A DNA stretch of 64,000 nucleotides from Myxococcota bacterium (GTDB taxonomy: Bacteria; Myxococcota_A; UBA9160; UBA6930). Shown in pieces: positions 1 through 9,500 of this stretch; the stretch's first letter is position 1; every line of letters begins with the position of its first letter. The position numbers and the translations under genes are program-made. The notes beneath the pieces are model-generated. The model worked only from the letters and a program-made list of their open reading frames with translations. It did not search any database and was not told where the DNA came from. Location of the stretch: contig JANQOX010000019.1 in assembly GCA_028285625.1 (NCBI GenBank), positions 1-64,000 of the forward strand, in the 5' to 3' direction.

Positions 1-1946
1 CGGTACAGCTCCTCGGCTTCCTCGGGCAGGCCCTGGCGTTCCAGGACGAAGCCCAGGTCGTTGTAGATGGCGGGCTGGGGCTCGATCGCGAGGGACTCGC
101 GGTAGTGGGCCTCAGCCATCTCGAGCTCGCCGAGCTCGATCGAGGCGAGGGCGATGTTGTTGTGCGCCTTCCAGTGGGCCGGATCGATCTCGAGCGCCTT
201 CTCGAGGGCCGCCACCGCCTTGGAGCTCTCGCCCTTCTGGAAGAGGGCGAAGCCCAGTGAATTCAACAGCTCGACGTTCCGGGGCTCGACGTCGAGCCCC
301 TTCTCGTAGGAACGGACGGCGGCCGCGTAGTCGCCCGTCCGCTCGTTCGCCATGCCGGCGCGCAGGAAGGAGTAGGCGTCGAGGAAGCGCTCCTCGATCT
401 TCGCGATCGCCTTGCCGGGGATCGGCACGAACTCCGGGATGTTGGCGGCGCGGTCGTCGCCGGTGAAGCGTTCGAGGACGACGGGGGGCGTCGAGTTTCC
501 GTCTTCGTCGATGTGGGTCAGGAAGAGCTGGGTGTAGGGCGTGTAGGCCTTCGACGAGAACACGAGCCAGCGTCCGGAGGAATTGAAGCTGTGCCACGAG
601 TTCATGAGCGGCGTGTTCGCGCGCAGCCGGCGCGGCTCGCCGCCCTCGGCGGGGACGATGTAGAGCTCGCTGTCCGGCATGAGGAGCATGTAGTTCTCCG
701 CCTGGCAGAACACGATCCACTTTCCGTCCGGCGAGAACTTCGCGAAGAAGTTGCTCATGCCGTTGTGCGACGCGCCCGCGATCGGCTCGGCCACGCCGCC
801 GCGGCCCTCGTTGAACGGCACGCGGTAGAGATCGAACCGGAAGGGCTCCTTGTCCTCGATGAACTCGGGCACGTCGTTCTCGTCGAGCAGGATGCTGCCG
901 GCGTTCGCGACGCCGCTCTTCGCATAGACCTTCGTTCGGGCGAACACGACCGACTTGCCGTCGGGGCTCCAGGTGGGGTTGCTCTGGACGTAGGCGGGGT
1001 CGTCGGCTCCCGGGAGCGGCGCGTAGGTGCCGGTCTGGGTGTCGTAGACCACCAGGATGCCCTTGATCGGGAAGAAGAGCTGGGAGAACTCGATGCCGGG
1101 CGTGGCCACGAATACGGCACGGTCCTTCACCGTGCTGATCACGTAGCGGCCGTCGGGCGAGACCTGGGAGAGCAGACCGAAGGTGAGCTCGCCGTCGTCG
1201 CGCTCGTAGTCGCTCCAGGTGATGATCTTCTCGTCGTCGAGGACCATCTGCTCGGCCACGGGCAGGATCGCGTAGCCTCCTTTGTCGTTGCCGTAGTCGA
1301 CGTCGAGACCCAGCAGGCTGCCGTCGCCCGAAAACGAGTGGCAGTTGCCGCAGACCGGCAGGTTCTCGAGCACGATGGGCGGCGCGTCTTCGGAGTCGAT
1401 CGACCCGAAGCGCCAGCGGATGCGGGAGGGATCCTGCACCGCCTCGATGAACGGCAGCGGCACCTCGCGGTAGAAGATCGCGTCACCGACGGGGTCGGTG
1501 GAGGTCCGGAAGCGCACGGCCGCCGAGGACGACGACGCTCCGCCCGGGCCCGACCCGACGACTGCCACCTCGGCGGGCCCGGCCTGGGTTCGCTTCTTGA
1601 TCTCGGACCAGTTCGACTCCGAGGGACGCCAGCGCGGCTCCTCGGTCGGGAAGCGCAGGGGGCGCTGTTCGGCGCCGAACCGCAGCAGCACCTCCCAACT
1701 CGTCACGCCTTCGGTCCCGTCCTCCCAGACGACGGTCGGGGCGACGATCTCGGGCGGGAAGACGGTCTCGTCGAGGGGATACGCGATCTCGAGCTGGCCA
1801 GAGGGCCCACTCGGGAAGGCCACCGGCGCCGGGTCCGAAGCGCGCTCGCAGCCGACCAGGGCCAGCGCCCCAGCGAGCAGCAGCACCGCCCCCCGGGTCC
1901 AGGGGCGGACGTGGGCGTCAGGCCCTGCTCCGTATCGCGGATCCAT
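1..1946 (-). CDS. PD40 beta-propeller/TPR lipoprotein with a CxxCH heme-type motif (3' end outside window)
   Basis: The start is the ATG at 1946; the C-terminus runs off the left edge, so about 648 residues are visible. Residues 20-33 form a lipoprotein signal ending LALVGC, so the protein is probably an exported, membrane-anchored lipoprotein. Near residue 198 the sequence VCGNCHS gives a CxxCH motif, the covalent heme c attachment signature. Two clear PD40 (TolB-like propeller) blades follow, with NPTWSPDGK near residue 320 and FSPDGKWIVF near 400. From about residue 515 to the edge there are tetratricopeptide repeats (for example AEAHYRESLAIEPQPAIYND). A PD40 plus TPR architecture suggests a periplasmic scaffold; the heme motif would make it a redox or sensing protein. 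Whether heme is bound is inference. The gene is divergent from the beta-helix gene, with a 225-nt intergenic region. Confidence 0.8.
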   Translation of the reverse strand, partial: MDPRYGAGPDAHVRPWTRGAVLLLAGALALVGCERASDPAPVAFPSGPSGQLEIAYPLDETVFPPEIVAPTVVWEDGTEGVTSWEVLLRFGAEQRPLRFPTEEPRWRPSESNWSEIKKRTQAGPAEVAVVGSGPGGASSSSAAVRFRTSTDPVGDAIFYREVPLPFIEAVQDPSRIRWRFGSIDSEDAPPIVLENLPVCGNCHSFSGDGSLLGLDVDYGNDKGGYAILPVAEQMVLDDEKIITWSDYERDDGELTFGLLSQVSPDGRYVISTVKDRAVFVATPGIEFSQLFFPIKGILVVYDTQTGTYAPLPGADDPAYVQSNPTWSPDGKSVVFARTKVYAKSGVANAGSILLDENDVPEFIEDKEPFRFDLYRVPFNEGRGGVAEPIAGASHNGMSNFFAKFSPDGKWIVFCQAENYMLLMPDSELYIVPAEGGEPRRLRANTPLMNSWHSFNSSGRWLVFSSKAYTPYTQLFLTHIDEDGNSTPPVVLERFTGDDRAANIPEFVPIPGKAIAKIEERFLDAYSFLRAGMANERTGDYAAAVRSYEKGLDVEPRNVELLNSLGFALFQKGESSKAVAALEKALEIDPAHWKAHNNIALASIELGELEMAEAHYRESLAIEPQPAIYNDLGFVLERQGLPEEAEELY

Positions 1947-2171
1947 GGTTTCGAAGACCTGCCCGGTCAAGGGAGTGAAGTGAGTCGCAGGCGGGCTCGA
2001 TGGGCCGGCGCGGCCACCCCGATCGGCGGGCCGGGTGCCCCGCGGGTCGGCTGGGGAGTTTGGGTGATTCGGCCTGGGGAAGCAAAATCTGCGCGCTTAG
2101 GGCGTCTCCCCGAGGGCAGGAGCCCCCAAGCCGTGGTAGCTTGCGCGTTCCTGAAGGATCCGGAGTCCCCG

Positions 2172-3371
2172 ATGCACCTGCGCCATTTCTGCACCATTCT
2201 GGGCCTCGCCCTGTTCACGACTGCGACCACCGCCAACGCAGCGGTCCACCGTGTGTTTCCGGGCGAGTCCATCCAGGCGGCCATCGATGCGGCCTCGCCG
2301 GGCGACTCGATCCTGGTCGAGCCGGGCACCTACCAGGAGCCCGGCAACGCCCTCTACGGCCTCCACATCACCACGGACAACCTGCGGCTCGTCGGCAAGG
2401 TGAGGAAGAAGCTGGGCGAGGCGGGCAAGGTGCGCATCCTGCACACCGGCACGCAGCAGACGGGCATCTACGCGGCGCCGCCGGACCCGGGCTGCGACTA
2501 CGACGACCGCGACGGTTCGTGCCCGAGCGAGCTCCAGGGTTTCTACGTGCGCGGGTTCACCGTCGAGGGCTTCCCGAAGAACGGCATCCAGACCCGCTGG
2601 GTGGACGGCTTCAAGTTCATCCGCAACGAGTCGGTCAACAACCTGAACAACGGCATCTACCCGACGCTCTCGGCGAACGGGCTGGTGCAGAAGAACATCT
2701 CCTACGGCTCGCTCGACACCGCCATGTGGGTCGCGGGCTCGTCGCACGTTCGCGTGATCGACAACGAGCTGTTCGACAGCGTGATCGGCTTCGAGATCAC
2801 GGTCTCGAATGACGTCGAGTTCAAGCAGAACGAGGTCTACAACAACACCGTGGGCATTGGCCTCTTCCACCCCAATGGGGCGGGCAACCCGCCGCTGCCG
2901 GTCATGGCGGACTGGGTCATCACCCACAACGACGTCTACGACAACAACCGCGACAACGACGCGCCTCCCGGGAGCTTCCAGAAGGATCTGCCGAAGGGCG
3001 TCGGCATCCTGATGCTCGGCGTGAGCGACCACGTGGTTTCGAAGAACCGGGTCGACGACAACGGTTTCGTGGGGATCGGGCTGCTCGGCTGGTGCACGGC
3101 CACGCTCGGCACCAACAACAGCTGCGACAAGAAGCCGCCGATCACCCCTTCGACCGCCGACAACAACGAGATCTCGCGCAACCGGCTGAGCAACAACGGC
3201 GGGAGCCCGCCGGGCGGTCCGCTCGACTTCCTGGCCGCGGACCTCACCTTCTTCGACGTGCCGCTCGACGGCTCGTCGGGAAACTGCTTCAAGAAGAACC
3301 GGGGCGGCAAGGCCGGTCTCACGACCTTCTCCTCCGACCCGAGCGGCGAGCTTCCGACCGACGGCTGCTAG
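2172..3371 (+). CDS. secreted right-handed parallel beta-helix protein
   Basis: This protein has 399 residues and starts at ATG 2172. A classical signal peptide occupies residues 1-23, with cleavage after TTANA. The mature protein begins with the typical beta-helix opening (SIQAAIDAASPGDSI, then LVEPGTY). It continues with repeated N-rich turns such as VNNLNNGIYPTL, VIDNELFDSVIGFE and VSKNRVDDNGFVGIGLL, spaced roughly 22-25 residues apart, as in PbH1 repeat proteins (NosD/pectate-lyase-like fold). Paired cysteines (PDPGCDYDDRDGSC; WCTATLGTNNSC) suggest disulfides outside the cytoplasm. No carbohydrate-lyase catalytic signature is recognisable, so substrate and activity are unknown. A TAGCTT box at 2137-2142 could be a -10 with a normal 5' leader. 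A strong hairpin follows the stop. Confidence 0.8.
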   Translation: MHLRHFCTILGLALFTTATTANAAVHRVFPGESIQAAIDAASPGDSILVEPGTYQEPGNALYGLHITTDNLRLVGKVRKKLGEAGKVRILHTGTQQTGIYAAPPDPGCDYDDRDGSCPSELQGFYVRGFTVEGFPKNGIQTRWVDGFKFIRNESVNNLNNGIYPTLSANGLVQKNISYGSLDTAMWVAGSSHVRVIDNELFDSVIGFEITVSNDVEFKQNEVYNNTVGIGLFHPNGAGNPPLPVMADWVITHNDVYDNNRDNDAPPGSFQKDLPKGVGILMLGVSDHVVSKNRVDDNGFVGIGLLGWCTATLGTNNSCDKKPPITPSTADNNEISRNRLSNNGGSPPGGPLDFLAADLTFFDVPLDGSSGNCFKKNRGGKAGLTTFSSDPSGELPTDGC

Positions 3372-3399
3372 CCGCTCGGAAACGCCGAGAACCGACCCC

Positions 3400-3432
3400 G
3401 AGGCCGGCCGTTCGTACAGGACGGCCGGCCTC
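3400..3432 (+). terminator. hairpin terminator after the beta-helix gene
   Basis: A perfect 12-bp inverted repeat (GAGGCCGGCCGT at 3400-3411, ACGGCCGGCCTC at 3421-3432) with a 9-nt loop lies 28 nt after the stop codon. The run of T residues after it is weak (gatgcttt), so this may be a hairpin-only or transcript-stabilising terminator. Confidence 0.6.
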
Positions 3433-3486
3433 GATGCTTTGACCTGTCGGATGGCCCCAGTCCCGTCCGTCGGCTAGAGGATCCCC

Positions 3487-4707
3487 GTGGCTCCCCACCC
3501 GCCGGTCGAGACGACCCACGCGCACGGCTGCGCGCTCGCCCTGCGCCGGGTCGTGGGACCCGAGGCCAGGGAGTTCTACCTCGCCTGTCAGCCCCGTGAC
3601 GAGGCCGCCGACCCCGCCGTGCAGGCCGAAGCCGCCTACCGAGCGATTCTCGAAGTCCTCGAGGCCGAGGGCGCCGGCTTCGCGTCGGTCGTGGCCGAGA
3701 CGATCTTCGCCCGCAACCTGGGGGCAGACCTCGCATCGATCCGCGCGGCTCGCGGGCGCGTGCTCGGCTCGTACGAGTCGCCCACCCACCGGCCCGCGAT
3801 GAGCGAGCTCCAGCAGCCGCCGCTCGACGCCGGCGCCCACCTCGAGGTCGCCGTGCAGGCGGTCGTGCCGACCGGGGCCTCGGACCCCATCGCCGTCACC
3901 ACCGAGACGGCGTGCGGCTGCCCCGAGTGCGCACGGTCCCACGCGCTACGCATCACCGTCGGACCCGAAAGCCGACTCTACGCCGGCTGCCAGTACGGGC
4001 GCGGGGCGGATGCCTACGAGCAGACCCTCGCCATGTTCGAACGCGCCGAGAACCTGCTCCAACGAGCGGGCATGGCGTTCGGCCACGTGGTGCGTACCTG
4101 GATCCACCTGCGCGAGATGGACCGCGACTACGACGACCTGAACCGCGGGCGCCGGGCGTTCTTCAGAGCCCGAGGGATCGAGGCCGCGCCGGCCAGCACC
4201 GGCATCGGCGCCGGGCTGGTTCCGGAGGGCCACGACCTCTGCCTGGGGTTCTACGCCGTCCGGGCCGAGCCCACTCCCCCGATGGAGCGGATGACCACGG
4301 CCACGCTCAACGAAGCCCCCCTCTACGGCTCGGACTTCGCGCGGGGGGTGCGCATGACCGAAGCGAACAAGGTCGCGCTCCACGTGTCGGGCACCGCGAG
4401 CATCGACGAGGCCGGGCGGACGGCCCACGTGGGCGACTTCGACGCGCAGGCGGACCGGATGTTGCTGAACGTCGCCGCGCTGCTCGAGGGCCAGGGCGCG
4501 GGCTTCGGCGACGTGGTCTCCGCGATCACGTACCTGAAGCACGCCGAAGACGCCGAGCGCCTCCGCAGCAAGCTCCGCGAAGCCGGCTTCGGGGGCTTTC
4601 CGAACGTGCTGGTCGAGGCGCCGGTTTGCCGGCCCGAACTGTTGTGCGAGGTCGAGGCGCTGGCCGTCCTGCCCCACGACGTGCCTGCGGGCTCCCGGAG
4701 GGCCTGA
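3487..4707 (+). CDS. chorismatase-like (FkbO/Hyg5/XanB2 family) double-domain RidA-fold protein
   Basis: A 406-residue protein starting at GTG 3487. The C-terminal ~130 residues have the RidA/YjgF-like order seen in chorismatases: LHVSGTASIDEAGRTAHVGD, then a helix with QADRMLLN, and a C-terminal VCRPELLCEVEALAV in which Arg and Glu sit where these enzymes bind and act on chorismate. The central part has VRTWIHLREMDRDYDDLNRG and PASTGIGAG, also typical of the FkbO/Hyg5/XanB2 group. That family hydrolyses chorismate to 3- or 4-hydroxybenzoate or a dihydrodiol plus pyruvate. The Cys-rich stretch CGCPEC near residue 140 is not something I can explain. No polyketide or aryl-polyene genes are adjacent, so the product's use is unknown. 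A catalytically different two-domain RidA protein remains possible. Confidence 0.6.
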   Translation: MAPHPPVETTHAHGCALALRRVVGPEAREFYLACQPRDEAADPAVQAEAAYRAILEVLEAEGAGFASVVAETIFARNLGADLASIRAARGRVLGSYESPTHRPAMSELQQPPLDAGAHLEVAVQAVVPTGASDPIAVTTETACGCPECARSHALRITVGPESRLYAGCQYGRGADAYEQTLAMFERAENLLQRAGMAFGHVVRTWIHLREMDRDYDDLNRGRRAFFRARGIEAAPASTGIGAGLVPEGHDLCLGFYAVRAEPTPPMERMTTATLNEAPLYGSDFARGVRMTEANKVALHVSGTASIDEAGRTAHVGDFDAQADRMLLNVAALLEGQGAGFGDVVSAITYLKHAEDAERLRSKLREAGFGGFPNVLVEAPVCRPELLCEVEALAVLPHDVPAGSRRA

Positions 4708-4794
4708 GCCCGGCGCCGCGCCGGAACCCATCCCGGGCCTCTGCCCCGAAAGGCGTTCTATTACGGGGGCTTGGGACGGTGTGGGCCGATCTGC

Positions 4795-4822
4795 TTTACA
4801 TCATAAATTTACAGCGTACGTT
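4795..4822 (+). promoter_or_regulatory. promoter of the TetR-RND operon
   Basis: This is an AT-rich island in GC-rich DNA, with TTTACA at 4795-4800 (-35-like), a 16-nt spacer and TACGTT at 4817-4822 (-10-like) six nt before the GTG start. TTTACA recurs at 4808-4813 and the near-palindrome GTACGTTAC covers the -10. A TetR autoregulatory operator here is plausible but unproven. Confidence 0.5.
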
Positions 4823-4828
4823 ACGAGG

Positions 4829-5452
4829 GTGCCCAAGGCCCTCACCACCGCAGAGATCGACGACTTCCGGCAGGACCTCTGCGAGGTCGCCGCGGCACTC
4901 TTCGCGGCCCAGGGCTACGAAGGCGTCACCATGCGGGCCATCGCGGCGCGCCTCGGGGTGAGCCCGATGACGCCCTACCGCTACTTCGAGGGCAAGGCGG
5001 CGATCTACCGCGAGGTGCGGCGCCAGGCCTTCGCGCGCTTCGGTGAGCGCACGTCGCAGGCGGCCGACAGCGAGCCCGACACCCTGAAACGCCTGCACGC
5101 GCTCTTCGCCTCCTATCTGGGCTTCGCCCAGGACGAACCCGGCGCCTACCGCATCATGTTCGAGCTGGCGCCGCCGCCCGACGCCGCGCCCGACGCCGAA
5201 GACCACGCGCTGGCCGAAGGCACCTGGCAACCGCTACTCGGCACCCTCGGCGAAGCCATCGACCAGGGGCTGCTGATCGGCGACGCCACGACCCTGGCGA
5301 ACGTCTGCTGGGTCCAGGTTCACGGTCTGGCGAGCCTCCACATCGCCGGCCGGCTCACCTTCGGCCGCTCCTTCGACGAGCTTTTCGAGCCCGTCTTCGA
5401 CACGCTCCTCCACGGAACCCTCGCGCGCCCGGCCCGAGGCCCAACCCCATGA
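4829..5452 (+). CDS. TetR/AcrR-family transcriptional regulator of the efflux operon
   Basis: A 207-residue repressor-type protein. I chose GTG 4829 because a good -10 box ends six nt upstream and because residues before it (back to 4781) would run through the promoter. The N-terminal helix-turn-helix spans about residues 20-60: LFAAQGYEGVTMRAIAARLG, then VSPMTPYRYFEGKAAIYREV, the classic TetR recognition helix. The C-terminal two thirds are the variable ligand-binding and dimerisation part. Its TGA overlaps the ATG of the membrane fusion protein (ATGA at 5449-5452), so it is the first gene of a three-gene operon and probably represses it, with the pump's substrate as inducer. That regulatory link is inferred from operon structure. 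Confidence 0.88.
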   Translation: MPKALTTAEIDDFRQDLCEVAAALFAAQGYEGVTMRAIAARLGVSPMTPYRYFEGKAAIYREVRRQAFARFGERTSQAADSEPDTLKRLHALFASYLGFAQDEPGAYRIMFELAPPPDAAPDAEDHALAEGTWQPLLGTLGEAIDQGLLIGDATTLANVCWVQVHGLASLHIAGRLTFGRSFDELFEPVFDTLLHGTLARPARGPTP

Positions 5453-6579
5453 CGTCTGCCCTGCTCCGACATCGCGCCGCGATCCTCCGGGGCGCGCTCG
5501 GTCTGGCCGTGCTGGCGGCAACCGGCCTGGCGCTCGCCTCCCTGGCCGACGAAGCCGAGTCCGGCACGCCGACTTCGCGCGCGGCGCTGCCCGTGGAGGT
5601 CGTCTCGATCGAGGCCACCGACGCCTATCCGGTACGTGAACTCTACGCCGGCCGCGTGGTCGCCCGCAGGACCAGCGAGCTCGGGTTCGAGCGATCGGGA
5701 CGCCTGGTCGAGGTCGCCTTCGACGAGGGCGACCGGGTCGAGCCCGGCGCGGTGCTCGCGCAGCTCGACACCCGAGAGCTGCGCGCACGACGACGCGAAC
5801 TCGAGGCCCGGCGCGACCGCATCCGCGCCGACCTGTCGCTCGCGCGCGCCACCACCGAGCGACGCGAAGAGCTGCACGACGCCGGGCACCTGGCCACGCA
5901 GCGTCTCGACGAGACGCGCTACGGCCAGCAGGCCCTGGAAGCCGAAGCCGCCGCTGCCGACGCATCGATCGAGCACGTGGACGTGCAACTCGCGCTCTCC
6001 GAGCTGCGGGCGCCCTTCGCCGGGATCCTCGCCGAGCGCTTCGCCGACGAGGGCACCGTTCTGGCGCCCGGCGTGCCGGTACTGCGGCTTCTCGAAGACG
6101 GTGCGCTCGAGGTCCACGTGGGCGTCTCTCCCGACGCCGCGAACCAGCTCACCCCGGGGAGCCAACACGACGTCGAGGTCGACGGCGCCCGGATCTCGGC
6201 CACCCTGCACGGACTGCTGCCCACGGTCGACCCAGACACGCGCACGGTCACGGCCGTGCTGCGGCTCGTCGACCCGCCGCCGGCCGCCCGGCACGGCGCC
6301 CTCGCGCGGGTGGCCCTCGAGCGGCGGGTCGAGGCGGCGGGCTATTGGCTCCCGCTCCAGGCCCTCGCCGAAGGCCGCCGGGGCTTGTGGACCACCTATG
6401 TGGCCATGCCCGACGGCGCCGACTTCGTGGCCGAGCGCCGCCAGGTGGAGGTCATCCACGCCGAAGCCGATCGCGCCTACGTGCGCGGCACGCTCGTCCC
6501 GGGCGACCGGGTGGTCGCCGCCGGCGTGCACCGCCTGGTGCCCGGCATGCGCGTGCGCCTCGTCGCGGCCGAGGGCTAG
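5449..6579 (+). CDS. RND efflux periplasmic adaptor (membrane fusion protein)
   Basis: A 376-residue AcrA/HlyD-type adaptor. A hydrophobic N-terminal segment (residues about 8-28) anchors or exports it. The two lipoyl half-motifs are seen at about residues 80-105 (GRLVEVAFDEGDRVEPGAV) and 185-215 (LRAPFAGILAERFADEGTVL). A coiled-coil hairpin lies between them, rich in Arg, Glu and Ala (RARRRELEARRDRIRADLSL onward). Beta-barrel and membrane-proximal domains follow. It should bridge the inner-membrane RND pump encoded next, three nt downstream, to an outer-membrane channel. No TolC-like gene is present in the operon, so the channel must be encoded elsewhere. Translational coupling with the upstream regulator is indicated by the 4-nt overlap. 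Confidence 0.9.
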   Translation: MTSALLRHRAAILRGALGLAVLAATGLALASLADEAESGTPTSRAALPVEVVSIEATDAYPVRELYAGRVVARRTSELGFERSGRLVEVAFDEGDRVEPGAVLAQLDTRELRARRRELEARRDRIRADLSLARATTERREELHDAGHLATQRLDETRYGQQALEAEAAAADASIEHVDVQLALSELRAPFAGILAERFADEGTVLAPGVPVLRLLEDGALEVHVGVSPDAANQLTPGSQHDVEVDGARISATLHGLLPTVDPDTRTVTAVLRLVDPPPAARHGALARVALERRVEAAGYWLPLQALAEGRRGLWTTYVAMPDGADFVAERRQVEVIHAEADRAYVRGTLVPGDRVVAAGVHRLVPGMRVRLVAAEG

Positions 6580-6582
6580 GCC

Positions 6583-9500
6583 ATGGCCGACCTCTTCTAC
6601 CGCAATCCGCGGCTCTCGGTCCTGGTCGTCGGCCTGATCCTCGTGGCGGGCTTGGCAGCGCTTCAGGCGCTTCCGCGCCAGGAAGACCCGGCGCTGTCGC
6701 GCCGCTTCGCCACCGTCACCACCTACTATCCCGGCGCGAGCGCCGTGCGCGTCGAGACCCTCGTCACCGAGAAGATCGAAGATCAGCTGCTCGAGCTACA
6801 CGAGATCGTCGAGCTCGACTCGGTCTCGCAAGCGGGCGTCTCGGTGGTGCAGGTGGAGCTGGCCGACCGCTTCGACGAATCCACGGTCGACGAAGTCTGG
6901 TCGAAGGTGCGCGACAAGCTCGACGACGCGGCGGCCCTGCTGCCCGCCGGAGCCGGCACCCCCGAGTTCGAGGACCAGTCGTCTACGGCCGTCACGCTGC
7001 TGGTCGGGCTCGCGTGGGAGGGCGACGGCGACGCCCCCATGGGCCTGCTGTCGCGAATCGCCGAACAGCTCGAAGACACCCTGCGCCAGGTCGGCGGCAC
7101 CAAGGAGGTCGAGCGCTTCGGCGAGGCCGAAGAAGAGATCCGGGTCTCGATCGATCCGCTGGCCCTGGCCGCGGTGAACCTCACGGCGACCGAAGTCTCG
7201 CGGGCCATCCAGCGGGCCGACTCCAAGCTGCCTGCGGGCCAGCTGCGTCACGCCAAGAACGACCTGCTGGTCGAGGTCGAAGGCGAGCTCACCTCGGTCG
7301 AACGGGTCCGCGACGTGCCGCTCCGGCAAGACGCGGGCGGGCGCCTGCTCCGGGTCGGTGACCTGGCACGGGTCGAGCGTGCGGTGCGCGAACCGGCGGC
7401 CAGTGTGGCCCTGATCGGCGGGCGCCGTGGCGTCGCCGTGGCCGCCACCATGGAGGCCGGCGAGCGCGTCGACCTCTGGTCCGAGCGCGCGCGCGAAGCG
7501 GTCGACGGCTTTGCTGCCGAAGTACCGCGGGGCATCGCGCTCGAGGTCCTGTTCGACCAGAGCCAATACACCCAGGCGCGCCTCGGCTCGCTGGTGGGCA
7601 ACCTGCTGTTGGGCACCGCCATGGTCGTGGCCGTGCTGTTCGTGCTGATGGGCCTGCGTTCGGCGCTGGTGGTCGCGACGGCGCTGCCGCTCACCCTGGC
7701 CGCCGTGCTGGCCGAGCTGAACTTCCTCGGCATCGAGCTTCACCAGATGTCGGTGACGGGGCTGATCATCGCGCTCGGCCTGCTCATCGACAACGCGATC
7801 GTGGTCGTCGAGGAGTTCAACGGACGCGTTCGAAGAGGCTGGCCCCCGAGCCGTGCGGTGGCGAGCACCGTCCGCCACCTGGCCGTGCCCCTGGCGGCCT
7901 CGACCCTCACCACCGTGCTCGCCTTCCTGCCCATCGCCCTCATGCCGGGCGGCGCGGGCGAGTTCGTGGGCCCGATCTCCATCGGCGTCTGCCTCGCGGT
8001 GCTGACCTCGTTCGCCGTTTCGATGACGCTGGTGGTGACGCTCGCCGGGGTGACGACCGGCGACGAGGCACAGCCGCAGCCCGGAGAGGCCCCCTGGTGG
8101 CGCGTGGGCGTCTCGAGCGAGCGACTGCTCGGCCTCTACCGCCGCTCGCTCGTGATGGTGCTCCGGCGTCCCGCGATCGGCGTGGCGATCTCGTTGGTGT
8201 TGCCGATCACGGGCTTTCTGGTGGCGCGCGGACTGCCCTCGCAGTTCTTCCCCGCCAATGACCGCAACCAGTTCCAGATCCAGATCAGCCTCCCGTCCCA
8301 GGCGTCGCTGGCCGAGACCCTGGCCACGGCGCATCGCGCACGGGATCTCGTGCACGCGCACGACGAGGTGGTGGACAGCCACTGGTTCGTGGGCGAGGGC
8401 ACCCCGCGCGTCTACTACAACATGTTCGGCGGTGCCGAGGGCATCTCGAGCGTGGGCGGCGCCTTCGTCACCACGCGCTCGGCCGACGCCACCGAGCGGT
8501 TGCTGCCCACCCTGCAGCGCGAACTGATCGATGCGTTCCCCGACGCCCGGATGATCGCCCTGCCCTTCGAACAGGGACCGCCCTTCGAAGCACCGATCGA
8601 GGTCCGGCTGCTGGGGCCCGACCTGGACGTGCTGCGTGGGCTGGGCGAACAGGTGCGCGGCATTCTCGCCGAGACCCAGGCGGTCACCTACACCACGGCC
8701 AAGCTCGCCGGGGGCGAGCCCAAGCTGCTGCTCGAGGCCGACGAGGATACGGCGCGCCTGTCGGGCCTGGGACTCGCGGACATCGCCGACCAGCTGAACG
8801 CGAGCCTCGAGGGCAGCCTCGGCGGCACCCTGCTCGAAGGCACCGAGGAGGTGCCCGTGCGGGTGCGGGTGGACGGCGCCAGCCGCGACGGACTGTCCGA
8901 CATCATCGCCGGGCGGGTGCTGGCCCCCGGGCGAGCGGGCGCAGCCGACGCCACCGCCGTGGCGGGTGTGCCGCTCGGAGCCGTGGCGAGTCTGCGCCTG
9001 GTACCCGAGATCGGTGGCGTCACCCGGCGCAACGGCGAGCGCTCGAATACCGTGCAGGCCTTTCTCGAGCCCTACGCGTTGATCGCCGACTCCCTGGCCG
9101 ACTTCGAGCAACGCCGCGATCAGGCGGGCCTGGTGATGCCCGAGGGCTACCGCGTCGAGTTCGGGGGCGAAGACGAGCAGCGCAGCCAGGCCATCGCCAA
9201 CCTGATGGCGTTCGCCCTGCCGCTGTTCATCCTGATGATCGGAACGATCGTGCTGTCGTTCAATTCGTTCCGGCTGGCTTCGGTGATCTTCGCGGTCGCC
9301 CTGCTCGGCGTGGGCCTCGCCCTGTTCGGAGTCTGGCTGTTCGGCTACCCGATGGGCTTCGTCGCCATCGTGGGAACCATGGGGCTCGTGGGGCTGGCCA
9401 TCAACGGCGCGATCGTCGTGCTGGCGGCGCTGCGCGAGGACGCGGGAGCCGACCGCGCCGAGGTCGACGCCACCGCAGAGGTGGTCATCGACGCCACGCG

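Noticed and set aside
513..3371. 952-codon open frame on the plus strand running through the PD40 gene into the beta-helix gene
   Set aside because: Only the part from 2172 has a signal peptide and a recognisable fold; the upstream part is the GC-driven antisense frame of the minus-strand lipoprotein gene.
3435..3486. Leaderless promoter before the chorismatase-like gene
   Set aside because: TAGAGG ends six nt before the GTG but lacks the final T of TANNNT, so it was not counted in the leaderless set.
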